Below are positions 25,529 to 37,938 of a stretch of 64,000 bases of DNA, in pieces; position 1 is the first letter of the stretch; each line of letters begins with the position of its first letter. The translations under genes and the position numbers were made by a program. The stretch is from Atkinsonella hypoxylon. Lineage: Eukaryota > Ascomycota > Sordariomycetes > Hypocreales > Clavicipitaceae. The stretch is taken from positions 1 through 64,000 of the forward strand of contig JFHB01000019.1 in the NCBI GenBank assembly GCA_000729835.1, given 5' to 3'. Under the pieces are notes generated by a model. The model ran no database searches and was not told where the DNA came from. It saw nothing but the letters and a program-made list of their open reading frames with translations.

Positions 25529-25863
25529 TATCAAAACCGATTTCGGCGTGTCCAAATTTCCAGACGGTGTATGCATATTGTGGCTGTGAATGTCCAGTTA
25601 GTAGCAGATGTTTACTTTGCAAACAGCGGTTCTGACCAATACAAGGATATCGAACAGCAATTATTCCAACTCTTTTCATTTAAATCTAACCATATGCGGA
25701 ACATCTATGCAATACAATTCTAGGGGTTTTCATGCAACCACTGCGATCATTATAACCGTCAAACGCCATAACAATGGTCTAAGAAATGGAAAAAACATAC
25801 TGAAACAAAAACACAAGCACAAACAGAAAGCTAGTGGACCTAGAGACACAGCGCCAGACTCAT
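25529..25863. other. Convergent 3' region
   Basis: This 335-bp stretch lies between the stop codons of the FolB gene (+) and the GIG1-type gene (-). It is AT-rich and may hold both 3' UTRs, or the alternative last exon of the FolB gene (from 25564). Confidence 0.6.
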
Positions 25864-26645
25864 CTACAGATCGGCCTTGTCACATTGTGGCACGTCGCCA
25901 TTGGTGATTTCACGAATGAATTCAGGGTCCGGGTTAAACATGATGACATGGAAGTGTTCGACGGCCTGGATGGACTTCAGAGCTGCCCAGTTCTTGAACC
26001 ACAATACCTGCATCATATTTCAGTCAGTTTCTGGCCATATTGCCCCAAACTGTTCGTTAGGTCAAGCAATGGGCAAGAAACACAATTGACGAGGGAAAAA
26101 AAAAAAAAAAAACTCACATCCTTCGCCGGAACTCGTGATTTAAACTTTCTCGTCATGAAGTTGTCGATTTTCGCCCTAGTCTGATCGGTCAAGTCGCCCG
26201 TCATCACGTCTGCTTCGAGCTCAAACTTGGTCCACACCACGAGGTGAACGATGCGCCTGTCGAGACCGTACGGCCAGTCGTTCCAGAGAATTTTGACATC
26301 ATCATCATACTGGAAAGGTGCTCCTCGTGGCTTGATGGGTTCTTGCCAGCACAAGCGCTCCTTCAGGACGAAAGCGGCAACGCTTCCATATCGTTTGGCT
26401 AAGTTGAAAGTGAATGCTTTGTATCGGCGCAACTGGGAAGGAATCCTTTGTAACAACTCAAGCCTGTTCGTCTGGATGATGGTCGTAACTTCTTCCCAAG
26501 TCATGAGCTTGAAGGCGGCATCAGGTGTGCCGATGATGCGCCGGTCTTTCTCATTGAGATCAACAAGAAAGGGTGGACAATCGTCGCTCAACTCATCTTG
26601 TGGGCAGTTGACTTGCCAAAAAGGAACGTTATCGAGGGAACCCAT
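25864..26645 (-). CDS. GIG1: GIG1-type N-acetylglucosamine-induced protein (DUF3605)
   Basis: Exon 1 is 26645-26118 and exon 2 is 26007-25864, giving 223 residues with a 110-bp intron that contains an A/T run. I recognise the DUF3605 pattern: F-W-Q-V-N near the N-terminus, W-N-D-W-P-Y-G in the middle, and V-L-W-F-K-N-W...E-H-F-H-V-M at the C-terminus. In Candida GIG1 is induced by N-acetylglucosamine; its biochemical role is poorly known. The ATG at 26645 (acaATGgg) is preferred; the frame extends upstream 7 codons to a GTG only. There is no signal peptide or membrane helix, so it is probably cytosolic. Confidence 0.85.
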
Positions 26646-28940
26646 TGTTGGGGGACAAGACGGCACGTCTTGAACCCTTGGAGATGATTCAATGGCGGAC
26701 GAATCTGAGTGACGACTGAAGGACTGAGTCGAAAGAAGCCTCGCTGTGCTGAGATTGATGCTTTACAGTTCTAACATGGATGGCTAAGCAGCAGGTGTGG
26801 GAGCTCAATGATATTTGACCGAGACGACTGAAACGAGACGACAGAAACGGGATGAAGAGAAAAGAGGTCTGCTGTAAAGTGAACGTGAGGAAGAAAAGAA
26901 TCACTGCTAGGGAGCGATTTATCAAAATCACAACAGGTCATCCATATGCTTCTTGCTTCCTCTGCAAAGATCTGGAGGCCCAGACCCAGACGAAACGAAA
27001 CGCGAATGTTACAGTGCCAAAACTCGCGATGCGTTTCTCGTACTGCGGAAGAGTAGGTGTATAGTGTTTGAGGTTTCGGTGATCGGCAAGGCCAAATCGA
27101 GTCATGCCATGTCAGACATGGAGTATAGGTAGGTCACGACGGGCGGAGATACCCTTTTCCACCAAATCGCCAAAGAGGCGGGCCCCCACGAATGCCTTTT
27201 ACAGTACATACATAACATCCGGCGCAGACAGGACGACACAGAACGGAGGGCGAAAGAAACGGATGGATGCAACGTTGAGTTTGAGAGCTTGCGGGGCCAC
27301 CAGCGAATGGCTGCAATGTGCGGAGACGTTCAGATTGATGACATTATTATCCCGTACTCCCGTACTCCCGTGCTTCGTACAGTAAAACAAAAGTATTGCA
27401 TCTGTAGCAACACTGAGAGACTTCATTTACCTGCGAAATCAATGAATGGAACTGGTTACATGTATCGTGATAAGCGTCGATCCAGCGCATCAAGTGCCCC
27501 TGTAAATACTTCTTGTAAAAGAATATTGTTAAAGTAAAGTCGTTGAAGGGTTGGGCCCCTTTGGCTGACTGCGGTAAGGTGAGGCCTCAGGCATCAGGTG
27601 ACCCACATCGGCACGAGTGTGAAGAGAGGTACTTCTACGGAGTAGTTGCCCAAAAATAATACGCTAGAACCTATTCCGTAGAACGGGCTTACGCAAAAAG
27701 TCGGTAAGAAGCCCAGCAGCTGCCCTGCCCGTAAGGAGTCTATTCCGAAATATCCTTAGTTGCCTGCATACATACAGTAGGAAGGTGCGAAAATCACGCT
27801 ATAGTAGTAATGCATTATACCTCGATATGTAATGTACGGAATACCGCTTTATACTCCGGATAGCATTATTAGACTTTTATTCCGTATGTTGCAGTGATAT
27901 TTGCAGGTGAATAAAAGTACCGCCAATGTAGCCCTGGCCTGATTGGTCCATCCAGCCAATTTCAACACAGCCTCTTCCTGTGGTCATATCGAAGTTGTTA
28001 TTTTTAATGGATGCTGATTCGACTTGGCATCAGTGAGGCCCACTTTGTACTTTGACCACCACCACACAGCAATTGAGCCATCCGAAATCCTCGACGGAGC
28101 TCAGCTCCACGGACTGCCCTCGCATGTTTTAATGAGATGAACAAGATCAATCTTAACACCGAACCATCGTCAGTCAGTAGCAGGGATGGCTTCCTTGTTT
28201 TATGGGCCCATTCTGGTTGTCCGTACTTGCCATCCAAGACTACTGTTGATGCTCTTCGTTTGAGGCGCATTTCTACAAAGTGCCGAGTGCTGACGTTTTC
28301 ATTCCGTAATGGCAAATGGCAGCCTGCTGCAGATATAAGATACATGTACCGTAGGATTTTGTAAGGTCATGTAAACCCTCAACATTTCGAAATTGCCACC
28401 TTCTCGTCACACCTCGTAGATGACTTGTCTGCTCATTGGCAAGATTCTCCCGACCTGCTTCTGGCTGCCCGTGTCGTTATCAGTTCCTGACGTCAATCCG
28501 TTTGCCCCTCTCCGTGCGTGTGTTACTCACCCGCCAGTGTGCCCTCCACAAAGCTTTCCCGGCATGTCGACATTTGCAGCTTCGTTCAAGAGCCACAAAG
28601 AGCCACAAAAAAGGCTACCGGGGTCAACCGGGAGCGAGATCAGTGCTCCCGCCAAAACGTCTTTCCCAGAGCTGACCTGGACAAGCCAATTCTTGCCTGG
28701 AGCTCTACCGCCCAGCACCCCACCAGCCTGCTACCTTGACCCCCTGCCCCGCCTTTCTCCTGGCACTGGGCCTTTCTTGTTTCGCGACAACCTTCACCTT
28801 CTTCATTGTCTTCTTCTCTGCAACCTACTTTACTGATCAAGTTGTCTCTAAACTCTCCTCCCCTTGGTGATTCCACAGCTGTGAATAAAGCATAAACCTT
28901 GAATCTCCACCAGCTGCACAGGCTTTCGAGACTTAACACA
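26646..28940. other. Intergenic region upstream of UGP
   Basis: No supported gene. It contains one TACGGAGTA (27636-27644) and three TACGGAATA/TATTCCGTA copies (27672, 27835, 27879) packed into about 250 bp of AT-rich DNA at 27.6-27.9 kb. The part from about 28400 is pyrimidine-rich, as expected for a fungal promoter and leader. Confidence 0.55.
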
Positions 28941-31175
28941 ATGGCCAGCGTCGTAAAGAGCGCTTTGCCTTCGCACCTCAAGCCTACGGCCAGGGACGGT
29001 GATGACAATGGCTTCGAGAAGCGCCATCACGGCAAGACTCGCAGCCATATGGTGAGTGACATCAATCTCTCCAAAGCCTTATACAGCTTCCATCATAATG
29101 CTATTCTGCTTCCCCGATGTACCCCTCTCGTTTCCGTTGACTGCTGTTTGTCCTTGCCCCATGCCATTTCTCTCCACATGCTATCGACCGATACATAGCT
29201 ACTACGACAAACGAACAGTCAGTGTTTGTTGCGCTTAACGACGACCCACTCTGAGGCACTGCTTTTCTTCACAAGAAGCAGTGGACAGATGTGAGGCCTG
29301 GTTGGGGGCAACATTCCCTGATCAAGTGACAGCAGGTACTGGCTCACGGCGTTTTGGTTCGTGCTGTCCGGCAATGACGCACTGCTCGTGATTTTGTTTC
29401 CATGACTTGTGTCGATACCAACAATGCCGGACAGCTAGTCATGGGAGTTGTTGCTCTACGTGGCTCAGACTATATATACTCTCTGTCAACGGCCGCAGCG
29501 TTTTCATTCAACCAACAGTCACAATCATGTCTCAGCGAAATAGAATCCGCAAACCTCGACTAACCAGGCCCATCCAGGCATTTGAGAACACCTCGACCAA
29601 TGTTGCCGCTGCTCAGATGCGCAATGCTCTGACTAATCTTGCCGAGACTGTCGAGGACCCAAACGACAAGAAGGTATTGCATATCCCAGGAGGAGTAGGC
29701 TGTTGCGCACTTGGGATAAAGCTGACTGAGGCTCGATTTACAACCAGTTGTTCGAGACTGAAATGGACAATTTCTTTGCTCTTTTCCGGCGCTATCTGAA
29801 TGACAAGGCCAAGGGTAATGCTGTGTATGTGAATTTGACCAAATTGTTTGACAAGCAACGTGCCGAAGCTGACCGTCATATTAGTGACTGGGACCGTATT
29901 GCACCTCCGGCCCATGGCCAGGTTGTGGACTACGAGGATCTTGCCGACTCGGAAAGTGTCAACTTCCTCAATAAGCTGGCCGTGCTCAAGCTCAATGGTG
30001 GTCTCGGTACCTCCATGGGTTGTGTCGGTCCGAAGTCCGTTATCGAGGTCCGTGACGGCATGTCCTTCCTCGATCTATCCGTACGCCAAATCGAGTACCT
30101 CAACCGAACCTACGACGTCAATGTCCCATTTATCCTCATGAACTCGTTCAACACTAATGATGACACCGCGGCCATTATCAAGAAGTACGAGGGCCACAAT
30201 GTTGATATTCTCACCTTCAACCAGTCACGATACCCCCGAATTTACAAGGATTCGCTGCTGCCGGTCCCCAAGGATTTCAAGTCTCCTATCTCCGAATGGT
30301 ACCCTCCTGGCCACGGGGACGTCTTCGAGTCCTTGTACAACTCCGGTATTCTCGATAAGCTTTTGGAGCGAGGGATCGAAATCATTTTCCTGTCCAACGT
30401 GGATAACCTAGGCGCTGTTGTGGATCTGCGCATTCTCCAGCACATGGTCGAGACCAAGGCTGAGTACATCATGGAGTTGACCAACAAGACCAAAGCTGAT
30501 GTCAAGGGTGGTACCATTATTGATTACGAGGGCTCCGTCCGCCTTCTCGAAATTGCCCAGGTCCCCAAGGAGCACGTCAACGAGTTCAAGTCCATCAAGA
30601 AGTTCAAGTATTTCAATACTAACAACATTTGGCTGAACCTCAAGGCCATTAAGCGGGTTGTGGAGAACGACGAGCTTGAGATGGAAATCATCCCCAACGG
30701 CAAGACTATTCCTGGAGACAGGAAAGGCGAGTCCGACATTTCCATCCTCCAGCTCGAGACGGCAGTTGGTGCCGCCATTCGCCACTTTAAGAACGCTCAC
30801 GGTGTCAACGTTCCCCGTAGACGTTTCCTGCCCGTCAAGACATGCTCGGATCTGATGCTGGTCAAATCTGATCTCTATACCCTTAAGCACGGTCAACTCC
30901 AGATGAGCGCTGCTCGCTTCGGTGACGCCCCTCTTATCAAGCTTGGCAGCGACTTCAAGAAGGTGTCCGACTTCCAGAAGCATATCCCCTCTATCCCCAA
31001 GGTTCTCGAGCTCGACCACCTCACCATCACTGGTGCCGTGAACCTGGGGCGCGGCGTCACCCTCAAGGGGACCGTCATCATTGTTGCTACCGAAGGCAGT
31101 ACCATTGATATTCCTCCCGGATCTATTCTTGAGAACGTGGTTGTACAGGGTAGCTTGCGCTTGCTCGAACATTAA
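28941..31175 (+). CDS. ugp1: UTP-glucose-1-phosphate uridylyltransferase (UDP-glucose pyrophosphorylase)
   Basis: Exons 28941-29051, 29578-29673 and 29748-31175 give 544 residues. The enzyme makes UDP-glucose from UTP and glucose-1-phosphate, feeding glycogen, beta-glucan, trehalose and galactose metabolism in the cytosol. The nucleotide-binding loop L-N-G-G-L-G-T-S-M-G is at residues 151-160, followed by G-P-K-S. P-V-K-T-C-S-D-L lies near residue 430, and the C-terminal left-handed beta-helix repeats follow (I-T-G-A-V-N-L-G-R-G-V-T-L-K-G). The first intron is 526 bp, unusually long here, and includes a second in-frame ATG exon (29527) described separately. Codon use is strongly biased to C-ending codons compared with neighbours, as expected for a highly expressed gene. 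The long antisense frame at 30408-31172 is a shadow of this bias. Confidence 0.97.
29460..29577 (+). promoter_or_regulatory. Possible internal promoter and alternative first exon of UGP
   Basis: Inside UGP intron 1 there is a TATA-like TATATATA at about 29470-29477. A CA-rich leader follows, then an ATG at 29527 whose 17 codons run straight into exon 2 at 29578 without splicing. The predicted product would be 524 residues with a basic N-terminus (M-S-Q-R-N-R-I-R-K-P) instead of the 37 residues of exon 1. Confidence 0.5.
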
Positions 31176-34100
31176 AGAATGCCGGCATTACGCAAGAGCA
31201 TAATACCAGACATCAAATGTCCTATTCTTGTCCAGTTTTATTCTACTATGATGACGAAATCCGCAGTCATAGGTCGTACCAGAGAAAATGCAAGTTAACT
31301 CCTTAGTGTAACCTGATGCCATCCTGGCCGCCTTGGCCCGAAGAAGGAACAAGAATAGACAGAACGAAGCGACTCAATTAACTACATGACGAGGGGCGAA
31401 AGCAGTCTGGCAGCACAAACCAAGAACCGTCACGCCAGCATACCTTAATTGGCTGGCTGGCTGAGAAGGAGGAAAACAAAGGAATTCGCATCTTTTTTAA
31501 TCGCAACGTGCGCACGCTTTCTAGATAGTGCAATTACCAAATGGTAATGATTTTATTATTATTATTTATTGATTTGAATGTGAATCTTTGAACGTACCTA
31601 GTTGCGCGAGTTGAGTCTGCGAGTTTTAGCATGGTAGAAAATGACGTAATTGTTGATATCCTACTCTGGTATTTATGGAATGGAGGACCACACTGGTTGG
31701 TTCATTAACGGCAAATGGGAGCCAACTATTCAGTGTTTCTCACCTGATGGAGTAAAAAGGTCCTGGAATCGCACATCAACAAAGAATGCGGGTTGCCACT
31801 TGATTCGCGCCGGGAATGGCGACAACCTCAGCACTGGTTGATAGCGACACCAAGATCAAAATAGTTTCGCAACATGAATGCGCTCCCTCCAAGGAGGCGA
31901 GGTCATTACGCAAGATACAGTAGACTGGCTAACTAATCAGAATAGCAGCTTTACGCCACGGAGAAGCACAGGACCCCCCCCCCCCCCCCCCCCCCCAGGT
32001 CGCCTTCTAATAAAACCTCAGTTGAGTCGCAGACCTAGATCCCTTGGCCTGTATGAAGACACCGACTATAGGTAGGTCACGGGACCCACAGCACCATCGA
32101 GATGCATAGCAAGCCTCGGCAGCTCGGCTGCACATTTGGCGTCATGGAGATACTTCTCCTACAGTACTAATCCACACTATGATACGAGTACTAGAGAGCA
32201 TATAGGCTACAAAAAGAGTTACGTTGCAGTCCCACATAGTTATAGCGACGATTGAAAGTAATAGCTCGAGGTTTTGCGCACGAGCAGGGATGCGGTGCTT
32301 GTCGACCAATGAAAAAAATTTCAGCGCGTTTTTGCCACGACCCACCCCCCTCCCCGGCTTTATCCATGTGTGCATATCTGGTATCGAAAATGGGGTGGAC
32401 CCGCAACTTCAATGCCAAGTTCAATACAAATAACCCCTGAAGGATTTTACAAAAATGCATGATAGAGCTAAAAAGAAAAAAAAAATAAGAAAAAAAATAA
32501 GAAAAAAAAATTCGCCACTTAGCATAATATGCGAAATTGCCACTATAATTGCGATGGAACTTGGGCCGTAATTATTAGTCTTAAAATGAGATTGATGTAA
32601 TGCGGCCTACGGAGTAGAGGGGTCTTCGTTTATAGGTTGTTTACATGAACAGTCAAAATGTACAGCGTGCCTGCTATCACTAGCCTAGCTAGGTGCGTGC
32701 GATAGTTATCTGACAGCTGCTCTGGAGAGATTTCTCTGTGGAAGACGAGATGCCGTGCGAGCCTGCCTAAGCGGGCCAATGCAAATTTGCAGATCAGGAA
32801 ACTGCCGGGCCTGCTCAGACCAGGAGTTTGCCAGTCTGCATTGGATGCATAAAGAAAATGTAAAATGTACAGGCGAGCAAGTGTACCGTGGGGACTGAAA
32901 GAACAGGACAATAACTATTCACTTTAAATGGTATTCCTCATCTAACGGTTCCGGTTTTTCGCCATGTCTACTCCAGGCGATAAGAAGTAACGTCATCCTC
33001 TTCAGCTTATAAAGCTAGGTGAATTCGATCGCAAAGCTGATAGAGAAAGAGGCCATTGGGTGAGGCGCACGACCAGAAGGACGTCGTCAGGGCTGCAACT
33101 TCGTGCAATGCACCTCAGGACCGGAAATTGCTGGGCCTTTGTTGATAAACAATACAACCACAACCCCTGTATGATTTTGCCGAGACACAAGCCCCTCTTT
33201 ATACAGCTGGCAGGTTCCCCTCTAACTAACTAACAGCTGCAATCAGCTGGATAAATGGAGACGTCCCCCTGAACCGCTTAGTCCTGATTGGTCCACTAGC
33301 GGCTCCGTGGTATCCTTCGCGCAACTGGAAGGCATAATAAATGCGCAAGCTGTCCTATTTATTTATTATATTGGGAACTGCAGGACTGGTCTCGCAGTCT
33401 CGTCGTTCAAGGATTGCGAAAGTTGGACTCTCTCATCTGGTGCTAAATATCTACGTTTGCAGAGGCCATTTCCGCCAACCAAGACACCTTTTTCCATGAC
33501 ATTATAGTTAGTACTCCAGCCTGACTTGCACAGGGTGGCGAGCTGCTACGTAAACCTGACGGCGAGAGCTTTCACTCTGCATTTCTTGACGGTCCCCCAG
33601 CCCATTGCTGTCTTCAGGAATCTACATGAAATTCTGAGCAAACTCGCGATGAGGGGGTCTACCATTCTTGTAGAATCTTGTGGTTAGAAAGAATGCGCGC
33701 GAGGTGCGCGCGTCTGATTGGCTGCGCATCTCCGAGACAGTAGTTAGTCATGTTGCCTAAGGCATCCACGCAAAGGGGGGGGGGGATATATCCTCGGCGT
33801 CGTCTTCAGTCACATCTTCGAGTGCACTAGTGCCCTGTTCCCCTAGTCCTCCCTATATTTGCCTTACTTTATTATTTATTATTATTTTCGCAATGCATTT
33901 GAAAAAATAATTTTACATAGGAGTACTAATTTTTTTTCCCCTCTATTTTTGGACTATATGTGCGCAGTGCTAAGAGATGGCGAAACGTACCAGGTAGGTA
34001 CTGAAAAGTCAGAGTAAGTCTCACCAATGAGAAGAACTTCTTTTCGCCACAAGGATCCGCAGCATTCTCCGGTCAGGTCAGGGGAGGTGTGGATACTCAT

Positions 34101-35101
34101 GCATTGGGTTCGCCAAGGGGTACCCTGATCATCCGCTTGTTCCGTTGGTTGTAGGTAGGTGGACCGTTGTAATCTTGGTAAGTGCGAGTAAGCAACTGGT
34201 GTTGTTATTCGCTGGAATGTAATGAATGAGTGCGTCGCGGCCTTTTGCGTGGATGATATTTGCCGCCTCATCCACAATCCAATCCATCGGCCTGCCCCCA
34301 GCCATCCCTCTGCAAAATCTATTTCAATCACCGGCTCGCCTCATTTCCCGTCATCCCTACTTGCAACCTCTTCGTCTTCTCGGAAATCGCAGTCATCATC
34401 TCTCGTTATACTGTTTTCGGTTGCAACCACCTGAGCATTCACTCATTCACCTGTGACATGTAAGTGTGCTGAAACACGACACGTCACTCACTAGACGTTT
34501 CCTGAGTCCCCCTTTTCTTCATCCGTTTGCCTGGAGAGGAACTCGTGATGCGACACAAGTGCGTCGAGTACGCGAAGGAACCATTCCAAAAGGCCCGGTC
34601 AACGACGATGGCTCGAAGTAAGAGAGATCATCAGTTTGTGGTGGCAGGACAAAGCAATATAGGAGGGCGAAGGACTCGAATGAGCTGCAGTTGTCCGCAA
34701 CGTTGTCCGAGCTTCTTGTTCCAACCCGTCGTCCTGTTGGAGTCAAGACTCAACGTCCAGACTCTTAACAGACCCAAAACGTTGATGGGGGCAGGAAAGG
34801 GGGACGATGCACCTCCTTCCTATCTTGCTGTGGCATGGCGAGTCGCAACTGCTTGTTCCTCGACTAGCAATACTATTCGCCCCCCCTAGGCGGCTAGCGC
34901 AGCCAATCTCGCCTGGCACTACTCGATCACTAGCACCATGTCAAATGGGCGTACCGAGCCAGCGTAACGGAGCACCAGGAGAAGACGAAAAAGAAAAAGA
35001 CATCAAGAACTGCTTTTGCTGACCGATATTCTCTCTGTTTAGTCTGGCCGTTCGCTCCTTCGTCATTATTTGAACAGAACCTTTTTACATAATCATTCAA
35101 G
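31176..35101. other. 3.9-kb intergenic region, no gene seen
   Basis: No supported gene. It has a run of 23 C (31974-31996), A-rich tracts at about 32470-32515, one TACGGAGTA (32608-32616), a G run at about 33775-33785, and AT-rich DNA at 33860-33950. The last few hundred bases should be the promoter and leader of the GPI-protein gene. A GTAAGT near 34460 could mark a leader intron. Confidence 0.5.
31974..31996. repeat. Homopolymer of 23 C
   Basis: Perfect C run in non-coding DNA. The exact length is prone to sequencing error. Confidence 0.9.
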
Positions 35102-35987
35102 ATGAAGTACGCCATCGTTTTCTCTGCTCTGGCCACTGCTGCCTTTGCCGCCAAGCCCAGCTTCTTGAACTCTGCTTTCGATATCAAGGAGGGTCAGAGT
35201 TTCACGCTCAAATACAACAATTGCGATGCTGGCTGCAGTATCATTCTCCAGAATGGTCCCGCGTCCAACACGCAGGACGTCAAGGTCTTGACCAGTAAGT
35301 CTCATACTGCACAGCAAATCATGATGACTTGGACGGCGAATCATGTTGTAAATAAACAGCCTATGGAGCAGCAGATCTGACATGATGCCTCTCACAGCCT
35401 CTGCTACTGGTGATTCTTTCACCTTCACTCCCTCGAACATTGCCTCTGGTACCTACAACTTCAAGATTGTCAGCAACACCGACAAATCTGAGTACAACTA
35501 CAGCCAGCAGTTCCCTTACAGCGGCACTGGACCTGTCGTTTCCTCTGCCTCCAGCTCTGCTGCTGCATCCACATCCACATCTGCTTCTGCATCTACCTCG
35601 GCCTCAGCCTCGGCCTCGTCTACAGCCGGCTCTTCTAGTGCAGCTTCAACAACCGACAACAGCACCTCTAGCGCTTCTACCACTTCTGTCACATCTGTCA
35701 CATCTGCATTGACTACTGTCACGTCTGCCAGCAGCTCCGCCAGCGCTTCCATCACTACTACTTACGGCAACGCCACCTGTAAGAAGCATCTCCCAGATCT
35801 TTTCTACTTTCCACACATGAAAGGTACACCCTAGCTAACAGTGACTTTCTCAACTCGCGTAGCAACCCAACCTACCTCCTCAACCCGATCAACCTCTTCT
35901 GCTACCCTTGTCCCCAACGCCGGTACGCGTGCCACGGCTCCATTCGCTTTCATTGCTGGTGCCGTCGCTGCTTTGGCTTACCTCTAA
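35102..35987 (+). CDS. GPI-anchored Ser/Thr-rich cell-wall protein (Kre9/Knh1-like N-domain)
   Basis: Exons 35102-35294, 35398-35778 and 35863-35987 give 232 residues. A signal peptide covers about residues 1-17 (cleavage after A-F-A). The N-terminal domain (S-F-L-N-S-A-F-D-I-K-E-G-Q-S-F-T-L-K-Y) is of the Ser-Thr-rich GPI-anchored family with a Kre9/Knh1-like beta-sandwich. Residues of about 110-195 are a Ser/Ala/Thr stalk that would be heavily O-mannosylated. The C-terminus has a small-residue omega region (N-A-G-T) followed by a hydrophobic tail ending A-L-A-Y-L, the signal for a GPI anchor. It should sit on the plasma membrane or in the wall. The two Cys in N-N-C-D-A-G-C may pair. Confidence 0.88.
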
Positions 35988-37335
35988 TTGGTGGTTGGAC
36001 TGTGTTTTTACATTGAGCTAGGGTACATGTACGTGAAGGAATGGATTGGCGCAACGAACTTTCAAGCATTTGAATACCTTTTTTCCCCGAGCAAGAATTG
36101 TGCTGCGTTTTTACCAGAGGACCTCAATCAGCATACCCATGTAATATTTTCCCTCTTGCAATTCGGGGGGTTTTTTTTTTTTTTGTCGGCGGCGGTGCCA
36201 TAGATCGTATTTAATCGTGAGCGTCCCTAGAAATGCGACTCTAATTCCTTTGGGGCCACCACTCATTATGCATAAGACAAACTACGTAACACGTGTGTAG
36301 CAAGATGACCTTGGGGGGCCCTAACCCGTCAAAGGGACGTCCACGAGTGCAAAGATCGGAATCAGCTCCAGAAGCCATTTGACAAAAGAGACCCCATCCG
36401 AGAAATCCACAATTGCAATCTACACCCAAGACCTTGCTCCCAGCGTGGAGACTAATCAACAACCAAACATCCGGACAGGGTAGAAAAGAAGACTCACGCG
36501 CCCGTTATTCTGGAACCCCCTTTCCATAACATGACGTCTGCACGTAACGAAGACTAGGAACAACCCCCCCCCCTTCTTTCCCCAGCCCGCTTCGGGTACT
36601 TGCATGGCATGCCCCGATCAAGTCGGTTGCGTAACTAACCTTCCCCAGGGACGGAGTATACCTTTCCATGCGCATCATGCGGTGCCACATCTTGTCAGCA
36701 ATCGGGATACAACCCCCCATGGGAACGCAGCCGTGGGAAACAATTTACATGGTGCAGTGATTGGCCAATGAGCGGTGCATATGATTTTATGATTTGTCAA
36801 TATGATTGCAATAACCAATGGAAGAAATAAGATGCGTCCTTTCTTAATAAAATGGTTTCTATCAGGATCGAAATCACACCAGAACCGTGCTTTACGTAGA
36901 ATGACTGACAAACATGATCGATATCCCTCTTGCCAAGCTAAGTAAAGGCTTTCTTGCCGTAGTGTTCAAAGCAATTCCATACATGGAGGAAAACCAGATT
37001 CTGAAGGTTTCGACGAGAATATCGAGCAACAAAGGAAAGAGTGATAGAATCTGAGGTATAACATGTGTTAAGTAAGATACACAAATTGCCAAGTGGTTTT
37101 CTTGCAATTTGAGAGAGTCGAGGAAGAGTAAAGAATCAGGGTAAGAAATAAAGGATAAATGGTAAATATGTTGTGATACAAGTAGACAAACATAATGAAA
37201 TGAGGTGCCCGAGAGAGTAAAGTAGGCCAGCGCCAGAGTCAAATATAGCAAACCATGAATGGATGATAACGACGGAGACAGAATGGCCATACAGTAACTG
37301 GTGTTCTCATGAAAGCGCGAAGTCATAATGTTCTA
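35988..37335. other. Spacer with an unassigned minus-strand frame
   Basis: The left part is the 3' side of the GPI-protein gene, with a T run at 36170-36183. A minus-strand ATG frame at 36892-37326 (144 residues, hydrophobic, Leu/Ser/Phe-rich) lies just beyond the stop of the next gene. Its AT-rich composition and lack of recognisable pattern make it a poor gene candidate; it may be that gene's 3' UTR. Confidence 0.4.
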
Positions 37336-37938
37336 TCAGGTCCCAATTGTGGTGGGATAATGGTACTGCTTTACCGTCGTGGCACTAGTATTTGCCTGAT
37401 CCCAGGCACCGAAAGCAAGAAAGTCACTGTCGTAGCAAAACAGGTTGACAGGAGCCCATGGATCAAGATGGCCCGTATTCTCAACACACGAATTGCGAGA
37501 GCCTGATGAGGCATGTGATTTGATACTGCCTCGACGGCACTTCGGGCACCGACGGTGGCAGCGTTGCCTCTCGACATTGTCAACAACGGTCCGTATGCTA
37601 GGAAGATTGTTGTCCGGCATGTCAAGTAACTGGACATTGGTAGATGTCAAATCCAGATGGCTTCGCTCACGGGGAGGAGATAAGGACTCGCTGCCAACTG
37701 ACGGAGGAATACTGTTGGGCCCAGAGATGAACACCCATTCGGCAGCGTCATCATGGTACGATGAAGCTTGAAAGGGATGCGTTTCCAGTTCCTTAGGGGT
37801 GGTGGGAGCAGGTTGCTTGTTGTCCTTTCTTTCCTTGTTGGTGATATGCTTGTCTTCTTGAGACATCCCTTTACGGTCGACCGAGTTGGATGCGAGTCGC
37901 AAAGCGAGTTTCTTGCGACGGGGATTTTCAGACGCCAT
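37336..37938 (-). CDS. Unrecognised small basic protein
   Basis: A single uninterrupted frame from an ATG at 37938 encodes 200 residues; I do not recognise a family. The N-terminus is Lys/Arg-rich (R-R-K-K-L-A-L-R) and the middle is polar and probably disordered. A Cys-rich basic patch (C-H-R-R-C-P-K-C-R-R) near residue 130 could be part of a metal site, though only three Cys are close together. There is no signal peptide or membrane helix. A GTAAAG near the 3' end could extend the gene by splicing into the hydrophobic frame at 36892-37326. It could be a lineage-specific gene; coding status rests on frame length and an adequate start. Confidence 0.45.
   Translation of the reverse strand: MASENPRRKKLALRLASNSVDRKGMSQEDKHITNKERKDNKQPAPTTPKELETHPFQASSYHDDAAEWVFISGPNSIPPSVGSESLSPPRERSHLDLTSTNVQLLDMPDNNLPSIRTVVDNVERQRCHRRCPKCRRGSIKSHASSGSRNSCVENTGHLDPWAPVNLFCYDSDFLAFGAWDQANTSATTVKQYHYPTTIGT

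Noticed and set aside
30408..31172. 254-codon open frame antisense to UDP-glucose pyrophosphorylase
   Set aside because: It mirrors the strong codon bias of the sense gene, has no family pattern, and lies entirely inside a conserved exon.
36892..37326. 144-codon hydrophobic frame on the minus strand
   Set aside because: AT-rich, Leu/Ser/Phe-heavy composition typical of chance frames in 3' UTR DNA; kept only as a note because splicing from the neighbouring gene cannot be excluded.
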